Assembly (NCBI GenBank): GCA_017437165.1
Contig: JAFSBS010000100.1
Span: 1-5,467, forward strand
Direction: 5' to 3'
Length of the DNA stretch: 5,467 bases
From: Clostridia bacterium
Lineage (GTDB): Bacteria; Bacillota; Clostridia; Oscillospirales; Acutalibacteraceae
This document shows positions 1 through 5,467 of this stretch, piece by piece. The stretch's first letter is position 1. Every line of letters starts with the position of its first letter. The translations under genes and the position numbers were made by a program. The notes beneath the pieces were generated by a model, which saw only the letters and a list, made by a program, of their open reading frames with translations, did not search any database and had not been told where the DNA came from.

Positions 1-1
1 G

Positions 2-1969
2 AAGGAAAACGGTTTTACTTTCAGAGTTAAGTTAACAACACCGGAACTTGTTTCAGCAAAAAATTCGTCTGATGGTGTTACTGTAAAATGGACTGCTACA
101 GAAAATTCTGCGGGTTACAATGTTTACAGAAAAACAAAGAAAAGCGGCTGGAAAAAACTCGCTTATATCAGTGGCGAAAAAACAAAGAGCTACATTGATA
201 AAACTGCTGTAAATGGTACGGATTATACATACACGGTAAAATCTGTTTATGGTGATGAGTATAGCGGTTACAATAAAACAGGGGTTAGCGTCCATTATGT
301 TTCAGCACCGATTGTAACACTTTCAAACACAAAAAACGGTGTTAAAATTTCGTGGAACAAAAATCCGAAGGCAACAGTTTACAGGGTTTATAAAAAATTA
401 TCAACAGAAAAAAACTGGACAAAAATAAAAACTGTCAAATCAGATGTTTTATCATATACAGACACCACAATAAAAAACAATCAGAACTCATATTATTGTG
501 TAATAGCGGTAGAAGGTAATTTTACAAGTGGTTTTGAAGCAGATAAAAATATTGTTTTCTTGAAATCTCCAAATGTAACTGCTGCTAAAAACTCAACTAA
601 TAGTATTAAAGTTTATTGGGAAAAAGTCGGCGGTGCAAAAAAATACAGAGTTTATCGTAAAGAAAATGGCAGTTCATGGGTAAGACTTAAGGATGTTTCT
701 GAAAATACCTTTAATTATACCGACAAGAATGTTAAATTCGGTTCAAAATATGATTATACAGTAAGGGCAATTTCGGGTAAGAATATAAGCGCTTACACTA
801 AAATTGCAACTACTTACAGAGTGGATTACCCCAGACTTAACAACGTTACCGCAACTTCCGGCGGGTTGAAAGTTGCTTGGGAAAAAGTTGCAAAGGCAGA
901 GTATTACAGTATTCACAGAAGAATTGATAATGGTAAATGGCGAAGAGTTGGTACTACGAAAGATGGAAAAACACTTTCATTTACAGATAAAAATGTTGTT
1001 TCAGGTGTGAATTACAATTACACGGTAATTGCGTGGTACAAAAATTCAAAAAGCACTCATGACACCAAAGGTGTAAACGGAATGTATTTTTCGTCACCTA
1101 AATTAACTTCTGCGAGATGTTTTAAAAGTCAGAAAATTGTTGTTGAGTGGAATGGTGTAGGTGGTGCTCAGACATACACAATTTACAAAAAAGAAGATAA
1201 CGCAAAATACAAAGCAATAAAGACGGTTGATGCAAATACACGTTCGTTCACTGATACAGATATAAAAGTAGGAAAGTCATACTCGTATATTATAAGAGCA
1301 ACATCTTATTATGGAATTGTGAGCGGTAATTCAAATGTGAAATGTGCAAGGGTTTTAGATTTAACAAAACCTATGGTAGCACTCACTTATGATGATGGTC
1401 CGTCAAACAGTGCAACAACAAGAATTTTAAATACACTTGAAAAGTATAATTCGAGAGCAACATTTTTTGTGGTAGGTTCAAGAGTCGGTAGTTATAAGTC
1501 ACAAGTTCAGAGAGCCTATAATCTTAATTGTGAAATTGGTAACCATACGTACAACCACAAAACACTTACTTCTCTTTCAGCAAGTGGAGTTTTGGGGGAA
1601 CTTAATCAGACCGCCTCAAAAGTAGAAGGCGTTATAGGTGAAAGACCTGTTATAATGCGTCCACCGGGAGGTTCATTCAATAACAGTACTGTAAAAAATA
1701 ATGTAGGCGCCCCTATTATAATGTGGTCAGTAGATACACGTGACTGGGAAAGCAGAAACGCATCGAAAATTGTTTCTAATATCAAAAACAATGTTCGTGA
1801 CGGTTCAATAGTTTTAATGCACGACTTGTATGACTCGACTGCAAGTGCAACTGAAACAATAGTACCGTGGCTTATAAATAATGGCTATCAGATAGTTACT
1901 GTTACAGAGATGATGGATGCTAAAGGAATCACAATGCAAAATGGTAGTGCATATTATAGTGCAAAATAA
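2..1969 (+). CDS. FN3-module surface protein with C-terminal polysaccharide deacetylase (CE4/NodB) domain, 5' partial
   Basis: The frame is open from the first complete codon to TAA at 1967-1969. The true start and any signal peptide lie upstream; a TTG at 560 is internal because open, homologous sequence continues before it. Of 655 visible residues, about 13-452 form five FN3-like modules and about 458-640 a NodB-homology domain. All CE4 motifs are visible: TYDDGP (462-467; D464 probable catalytic base, D465 metal ligand), HTYNH (515-519; metal-binding histidines), RPPGG (553-557), a DTRDW motif (578-582) and LMHD (605-608; H607 probable catalytic histidine). CE4 enzymes remove N- or O-acetyl groups from peptidoglycan, chitin-like or xylan substrates using a divalent metal. 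The intact motif set suggests activity, but the substrate cannot be read from sequence. An extracellular or wall-associated location is inferred from the architecture. The catalytic domain ends close to the C-terminus, with no LPXTG or transmembrane anchor after it, so any anchoring would be N-terminal. A terminator follows directly. Confidence 0.93.
   Translation, partial: KENGFTFRVKLTTPELVSAKNSSDGVTVKWTATENSAGYNVYRKTKKSGWKKLAYISGEKTKSYIDKTAVNGTDYTYTVKSVYGDEYSGYNKTGVSVHYVSAPIVTLSNTKNGVKISWNKNPKATVYRVYKKLSTEKNWTKIKTVKSDVLSYTDTTIKNNQNSYYCVIAVEGNFTSGFEADKNIVFLKSPNVTAAKNSTNSIKVYWEKVGGAKKYRVYRKENGSSWVRLKDVSENTFNYTDKNVKFGSKYDYTVRAISGKNISAYTKIATTYRVDYPRLNNVTATSGGLKVAWEKVAKAEYYSIHRRIDNGKWRRVGTTKDGKTLSFTDKNVVSGVNYNYTVIAWYKNSKSTHDTKGVNGMYFSSPKLTSARCFKSQKIVVEWNGVGGAQTYTIYKKEDNAKYKAIKTVDANTRSFTDTDIKVGKSYSYIIRATSYYGIVSGNSNVKCARVLDLTKPMVALTYDDGPSNSATTRILNTLEKYNSRATFFVVGSRVGSYKSQVQRAYNLNCEIGNHTYNHKTLTSLSASGVLGELNQTASKVEGVIGERPVIMRPPGGSFNNSTVKNNVGAPIIMWSVDTRDWESRNASKIVSNIKNNVRDGSIVLMHDLYDSTASATETIVPWLINNGYQIVTVTEMMDAKGITMQNGSAYYSAK
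38..1357 (+). repeat. Five tandem FN3-like protein modules (about 88 residues each)
   Basis: Five divergent copies of one beta-sandwich module lie within the deacetylase gene. Each has a conserved Trp in a V-x-W strand (visible residues 30, 118, 206, 293 and 383, spaced 88, 88, 87 and 90), followed by a Y-x-[VI]-[YH]-[RK]-[KR] strand, a [SN]-[YF]-[TI]-D turn and a Y-x-Y-x-[VI] strand. Approximate module bounds are 13-100, 101-188, 189-275, 276-365 and 366-452. The window's opening residues (TFRV before the first module) match the TYRV linker that ends module 3, so at least one more module probably lies upstream. Such modules are common spacers or carbohydrate-contacting domains in clostridial surface enzymes. 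The copies are too diverged to be a recent DNA-level duplication. Confidence 0.82.
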
Positions 1970-1976
1970 AAAAATC

Positions 1977-2016
1977 AAATTCGCCGGTAGTTTGAACTAT
2001 CGGCGAATTTATTGTC
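1977..2016 (+). terminator. Rho-independent terminator after the deacetylase gene
   Basis: A 14-bp inverted repeat starts 8 nt after the stop codon. AAATTCGCCGGTAG (1977-1990) pairs with CTATCGGCGAATTT (1997-2010), perfect except for one G-U pair, around a 6-nt loop TTTGAA. The stem's own AATTT plus ATTGTC form a short, imperfect U-rich tail. On the opposite strand the A-run at 1968-1974 gives a better T-tract, so the hairpin may also terminate in reverse, although no minus-strand gene is seen. It separates the deacetylase gene from the recJ promoter. Confidence 0.8.
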
Positions 2017-2023
2017 TAAACCC

Positions 2024-2053
2024 TTTACATTTAAAACGGATTTATGTTATAAT
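2024..2053 (+). promoter_or_regulatory. Sigma-A-type promoter with extended -10 for recJ-rel
   Basis: The -35 is TTTACA (2024-2029; one mismatch to TTGACA), followed by an 18-nt spacer and a perfect -10 TATAAT (2048-2053). A TG at 2045-2046 makes an extended -10 (TGTTATAAT). Transcription would begin near 2060, leaving a leader of about 27-40 nt before recJ. It lies just after the upstream terminator, which fits the start of a new operon. No operator or riboswitch structure is evident in the short leader. Confidence 0.82.
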
Positions 2054-2089
2054 AAAATGTAATTTTATATCCTGATGTTATATTAGATG

Positions 2090-2095
2090 GGTGAT
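2090..2095 (+). promoter_or_regulatory. Ribosome binding site favouring the TTG start of recJ
   Basis: GGTGAT matches the 3' part of the consensus Shine-Dalgarno AGGAGGTGAT. Measured from its GG, 7 nt separate it from the TTG at 2099, which is near-ideal spacing. The in-frame ATG at 2087 overlaps this element and has only AT-rich sequence upstream with no purine-rich site. This favours TTG 2099 as the start, though ATG 2087 cannot be excluded. Confidence 0.55.
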
Positions 2096-2098
2096 ACT

Positions 2099-4132
2099 TT
2101 GAATCGAAAGAAATGGATTGTCAGTGAGTGTAACAGAGATATTGCCGCAGAGATTGCAGAGAATTGTGGCGTTGACCCTTTTGCGGCTTATTTATTGGTT
2201 GCACGTGGACTGACGGATGAATTTTTAGTTGAAAGTTTTTTATATGATACCGATATAATTGACCCGTTTTTACTTCCTGATATGGAAAAGGCTTGTGAAA
2301 GAATAAAGTCTGCTATAGAGAGTGGTGAAAAAATTACGGTTTTCGGTGATTACGATGCTGACGGTGTTACATCAACGGCATTGCTTTACTCATATCTTTC
2401 TGAAAATAGCGCTAATGTCGATTACTATATTCCTGACCGTGCAGGTGAGGGGTATGGTATGAATATTGAAGCAATTGAAAGTTTAAAAGAACGTGGAACT
2501 TCGCTTATTATTACTGTTGATAATGGTATTTCTGCTGTTGAAGAAATAGAAAAAGCAAAAGAATTATCAATAGATGTTGTTGTAACCGACCACCACCAGG
2601 CAGGGGAAGTTTTACCCGATGCAGTTGCGGTGGTTGACCCTCACAGAAAAGATTGTGATATTGAGTTTCGTGAGTGGGCGGGTGTAGGTGTTGCTTTTAA
2701 ACTTGTTTCAGCTTTAGCAGGTGGCGACGCTTATGACTTGCTTGAAGAATATGGCGATATTTTGGCAATAGGAACAATTGCTGATATTGTATCATTGAAA
2801 GGCGAAAACAGAATATTGGTGCGAAGCGGACTTTCCGTTCTTAATGATGCTTACCACAGCGGAACATTGAGGAAAGGTCTTAAAGCACTTATAGATGAGT
2901 CTGGTACAAATAAAAATATGACCTCGATGAGTGCAGCGTTCAGAATTGCGCCAAGAATAAATGCTGCAGGTAGAATGGGTTCTGCAAACAGGGCGATAAA
3001 ACTGTTACTTACAGATGATATGGAGGAAGCAACACTTTTAGCAAACGAAATAGGTCAAGCAAATTCAGAAAGACAGTCAACAGAAGGCGGGATTACAGAA
3101 TTTGCTGAAAAATATATTGAAGAACATCCTGAAATTAAATTTTCAAGAGTAATTGTTGTAGATGGCGAGAATTGGCATCAGGGTGTAATTGGTATTGTTG
3201 CATCACGACTTTGCGAAAAATATGGTAAACCGTGCATTGTTATTTCTAAATCAGGTGATATTGCAAAAGGCAGTGGCAGAAGTGTCAATGGTTTTTCGCT
3301 TTATGATGCACTTTCTTACTGTAAGGATATTTTAGTGCAGTATGGTGGTCATAAATTAGCTGCAGGTCTTACAGTTGAAACGAAAAAAATTGATGAATTC
3401 AGAACTCTTATAAATGAATACGCAAAAAACTCGGAAGAAGTTTTACCGGTACTTGAATTGGATTGTAAATTAAATCCTGCTTCAATCTCCCTTGATTTGC
3501 TTTCGTCGATAAGTGTTTTAGAACCATTCGGAGCAGAAAATCCGCAACCGATTTTCGGGCTTTTTGGTATGAAAATAACAGGTATTCAACCTGTTGGTGG
3601 TAACAAACATATAAGACTTACAGTAAACAAAAATGGTGTGAGTTTACCGGTTATGCTCTTTTCAGTTGTGCCTGAAGATTTCCCGTTCTGTGTTTCAGAT
3701 GTTGTCGATTTGGCAATAAGACTTTCACAAAATGAATATATGGGCGAAATAAAGGTAAGCATACAGGTAAAAGATATAAAGTTAAGTGCTATGAATGATG
3801 ATGAAATTCAAAAAAGTCTTATGCTTTACGAGAGTTTCAGACGTGGCGATGTTTTAACAGAAGGACAAAAGGAAAATCTTTTGCCGGACAGAGATTTCTG
3901 TGGGAATGTTTACAGATTTTTTAAAGCAAACAATGGTTTTAACGCAAATGAAGAAATATTGTGTTACAGATTAGGTTTAAAAGAAGAAAAACTTGCAGTT
4001 TTAAAAATAGCAATTGATATGTTCCTTGAATTAAAAGTAATAAATCTTTTTAATGGTAAATACTTTTTACCTACGGAACAGAAAAAGGTAGTTTTAGAAA
4101 ACTCTGTTTTATATCAGAGTTTATTGAATTAA
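2099..4132 (+). CDS. recJ: Single-stranded-DNA-specific exonuclease RecJ
   Basis: RecJ is a cytoplasmic 5'-3' single-strand DNA exonuclease acting in recombinational repair, stalled-fork processing, base excision and mismatch repair. From the TTG start the protein has 677 residues; the in-frame ATG at 2087 would add four (MGDT). DHH-family motifs appear in order: DYDADG with metal-binding Asp 84, 86 and 88; VDNG with D141; TDHH (163-166); VVDP with D180; and IAD with D229. The DHHA1 part carries GSGRS and GGHKLAAG (416-423). An OB-fold region follows (about 453-563, containing LEPFGAENPQPIFG). The last 110 or so residues (LPDRDF, then a helical stretch and FLELKVINLFNGKYFL) resemble the RecJ C-terminal domain of Bacillota. 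Length is somewhat below the Bacillus protein (about 786 residues), mainly from a shorter C-terminal part. All catalytic residues are present. It is the first gene after a strong promoter and is followed 38 nt later by rel, implying co-transcription. Confidence 0.95.
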   Translation: MNRKKWIVSECNRDIAAEIAENCGVDPFAAYLLVARGLTDEFLVESFLYDTDIIDPFLLPDMEKACERIKSAIESGEKITVFGDYDADGVTSTALLYSYLSENSANVDYYIPDRAGEGYGMNIEAIESLKERGTSLIITVDNGISAVEEIEKAKELSIDVVVTDHHQAGEVLPDAVAVVDPHRKDCDIEFREWAGVGVAFKLVSALAGGDAYDLLEEYGDILAIGTIADIVSLKGENRILVRSGLSVLNDAYHSGTLRKGLKALIDESGTNKNMTSMSAAFRIAPRINAAGRMGSANRAIKLLLTDDMEEATLLANEIGQANSERQSTEGGITEFAEKYIEEHPEIKFSRVIVVDGENWHQGVIGIVASRLCEKYGKPCIVISKSGDIAKGSGRSVNGFSLYDALSYCKDILVQYGGHKLAAGLTVETKKIDEFRTLINEYAKNSEEVLPVLELDCKLNPASISLDLLSSISVLEPFGAENPQPIFGLFGMKITGIQPVGGNKHIRLTVNKNGVSLPVMLFSVVPEDFPFCVSDVVDLAIRLSQNEYMGEIKVSIQVKDIKLSAMNDDEIQKSLMLYESFRRGDVLTEGQKENLLPDRDFCGNVYRFFKANNGFNANEEILCYRLGLKEEKLAVLKIAIDMFLELKVINLFNGKYFLPTEQKKVVLENSVLYQSLLN

Positions 4133-4153
4133 AATTATAAAAATCCAATTTAC

Positions 4154-4162
4154 GAAAGGAGG
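4154..4162 (+). promoter_or_regulatory. Strong ribosome binding site for rel
   Basis: GAAAGGAGG lies 8 nt before the GTG at 4171 and is a near-perfect Shine-Dalgarno. It fixes GTG 4171 as the start over the in-frame ATG at 4198, which lacks such a site. It falls in the 38-nt recJ-rel gap, where I see no promoter or terminator hairpin. Confidence 0.88.
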
Positions 4163-4170
4163 AAACAGGC

Positions 4171-5467
4171 GTGGATGATAATACATCAGTAAAAATTATG
4201 TATGAAGATTTAAGGGAACAGGCACAAAGTCAGTTCACAGAAGAAGAAATTAAAGTTCTTGATAAGGCATTCTGTGTTGCAAACGAAAAGCACAAAGAGC
4301 AAAAGCGTTCTTCCGGAGAACCTTATATAATCCACCCTGTATCCGTTGCAAAAATTGTTCTTGATTACGGTATGGATTGTGCATCCGTAGTTGCGGCTTT
4401 ATTACACGATACAGTTGAAGATACTGACCTTACTTTAGAAGAAGTAGATGAACTTTTCGGTGAAGAAATAACTCATCTTGTAGATGGTCTTACAAAACTC
4501 GGTAAAGTTCCGCTTGATATTAAAGATAAGGAAGAGCAACAAGCAGAAAATGTAAGAAAAATGCTTCTTGCAATGTCGCAGGATATAAGAATAATAATCG
4601 TAAAACTTGCAGACCGACTTCATAATATAAGAACTTTAAATTTTGTCGCACCACAAAAGCGTAGAGATAAAGCTTTAGAAACACTCGAGATTTACGCACC
4701 TATTGCTCACAGGTTGGGTATCAGGGCGATGAAAGAAGAACTTGAAGACAGAGCGATAAGTTACCTCGATCCGATTGGTTATAAAGAAATAGAAGATAAC
4801 CTTTCAAGTCAGGGACGCTCTTATAAAGAATTCCTTGAAACAATCAAAAAGCAGATTCATGACAGAATTGCTGAAGTAGTGCCTGATGTTACTATTGAAG
4901 GCAGAATTAAAAGCGTTCATGGTATATATAGAAAAATGTATATGCAAAACAAGGAATTCAACGAAATATACGATGTTTACGCAGTAAGAATTATTGTAGA
5001 TAATACCATTCAATGTTATGACTGTCTTGGAATTATACATGATATGTTCACACCTATTCCGGGCAGATTCAAAGATTATATTTCTACTCCGAAACCGAAT
5101 ATGTATCAGTCACTTCATACAACGGTTATCGGCAAAGCGGCAATTCCGTTTGAAGTGCAGATAAGAACGTGGGATATGCACAAAACTGCAGAGTATGGTA
5201 TTGCTGCACACTGGAAATATAAGTTGGGTCTTAACGGAACCGCAAAATTTGAAGAAAGACTTTCCTGGATACGTCAACTTCTCGAAGCACAGAAAGAAAC
5301 AGACGATGTTAAAGATATTGTAAGAACAATAAAGAGTGATTTAGTTCCCGAAGAAGTATTTGTATTTACACCAAAAGGTGATGTTATAAATCTTCCTATG
5401 GGCGCTACCGTTATTGACTTTGCTTATGCTATCCACTCTGCTATCGGTGCTAAAATGGTGGGTGCTA
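4171..5467 (+). CDS. relA: Bifunctional (p)ppGpp synthetase/hydrolase Rel (RelA/SpoT family), 3' partial
   Basis: Long RelA/SpoT homologs make pppGpp/ppGpp from ATP and GTP/GDP during amino-acid starvation and hydrolyse it otherwise, acting in the cytoplasm with ribosomes. The frame runs from GTG to the window end: 432 visible residues of a protein usually about 730-750 long. The N-terminal HD hydrolase has its key residues: R46, H55 (PYIIHP), H79-D80 and E83-D84 (HDTVED), and D148 (LADRLHN). The synthetase domain has GRIKSVHGIYRKM (from 244; K247, R254, K255), RFKD (299-302), NMYQSLHTT (Y312) and EVQIRT (E328). RFKD is the RXKD signature of bifunctional Rel/SpoT enzymes, unlike EXDD of the synthetase-only RelA of E. 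coli. The TGS domain begins near residue 396 (VFVFTPKGDVINLP) and is cut; the remaining C-terminal regulatory domains, including ACT, should lie downstream. No frameshift or missing catalytic residue is visible. It is probably co-transcribed with recJ. Confidence 0.95.
   Translation, partial: MDDNTSVKIMYEDLREQAQSQFTEEEIKVLDKAFCVANEKHKEQKRSSGEPYIIHPVSVAKIVLDYGMDCASVVAALLHDTVEDTDLTLEEVDELFGEEITHLVDGLTKLGKVPLDIKDKEEQQAENVRKMLLAMSQDIRIIIVKLADRLHNIRTLNFVAPQKRRDKALETLEIYAPIAHRLGIRAMKEELEDRAISYLDPIGYKEIEDNLSSQGRSYKEFLETIKKQIHDRIAEVVPDVTIEGRIKSVHGIYRKMYMQNKEFNEIYDVYAVRIIVDNTIQCYDCLGIIHDMFTPIPGRFKDYISTPKPNMYQSLHTTVIGKAAIPFEVQIRTWDMHKTAEYGIAAHWKYKLGLNGTAKFEERLSWIRQLLEAQKETDDVKDIVRTIKSDLVPEEVFVFTPKGDVINLPMGATVIDFAYAIHSAIGAKMVGA

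Noticed and set aside
53..295. Minus-strand open frame of 80 codons opposite the FN3 modules
   Set aside because: It is antisense to a continuous, clearly conserved coding frame and has no recognisable domain; its hydrophobic composition is a by-product of the AT-rich repeat-coding strand.
560..562. TTG at 560 as the start of the deacetylase gene
   Set aside because: The same frame is open back to position 2 and encodes two further FN3-like modules with conserved Trp at matching 88-residue spacing, so the codon is internal; there is also no ribosome site before it.
38..1357. Possible CRISPR or DNA-level tandem repeat in the first 1.4 kb
   Set aside because: The periodicity is at protein level only (about 264 nt, diverged copies); there are no identical short repeats with unique spacers.
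1606..1791. Minus-strand open frame opposite the CE4 catalytic motifs
   Set aside because: It lies antisense to the RPPGG and DTRDW motif region and is explained as a shadow of that constrained frame.
2054..2098. Possible riboswitch or leader regulator upstream of recJ
   Set aside because: Only about 40 nt lie between the predicted transcription start and the coding region, with no stable hairpin or recognisable aptamer.
4435..5040. Two minus-strand open frames (4435-4623 and 4804-5040) opposite rel
   Set aside because: Both are fully antisense to the HD and synthetase domains of rel, have phenylalanine/tyrosine/isoleucine-rich low-information sequence, and lack a recognisable family.

Overview
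The window looks like a chromosomal segment of a low-GC Gram-positive anaerobe, most likely a Clostridia-class Bacillota of the Ruminococcaceae/Oscillospiraceae type. The grounds are the AT-rich composition with many AGA, AAA and ATA codons, strong GGAGG-type ribosome binding sites, use of GTG and TTG starts, a surface protein built from tandem FN3-like modules with a carbohydrate-esterase domain, and a recJ-rel gene pair typical of this phylum. The taxonomic placement is inference. All three genes are on the + strand.

Region 1 (1-1969): the 3' part of a large surface or secreted protein whose start lies upstream of the window. It has at least five tandem fibronectin-III-like modules of about 88 residues, probably with the tail of a sixth, followed by a C-terminal CE4/NodB-type polysaccharide deacetylase domain with all five catalytic motifs. 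A hairpin terminator (1977-2016) follows immediately.

Region 2 (2024-5467): a new transcription unit. It opens with a strong sigma-A-type promoter (TTTACA, 18 nt, extended TATAAT). recJ follows (single-stranded-DNA 5'-3' exonuclease of the DHH family). After a 38-nt gap with a near-perfect ribosome binding site comes rel, a bifunctional (p)ppGpp synthetase/hydrolase cut off by the window end inside its TGS domain. recJ near rel is a conserved Bacillota neighbourhood. In Bacillus and many clostridia apt (adenine phosphoribosyltransferase) sits between them, and it is absent here.

Functionally the window joins an envelope-associated carbohydrate esterase to an unrelated housekeeping operon for DNA repair and stringent response, with a clean transcriptional boundary between them. 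I found no mobile element, CRISPR array, tRNA/rRNA or defence system, and no evidence of an undescribed system. The most notable points are the modular architecture of the first protein, the compact recJ-rel arrangement and the disputed recJ start.
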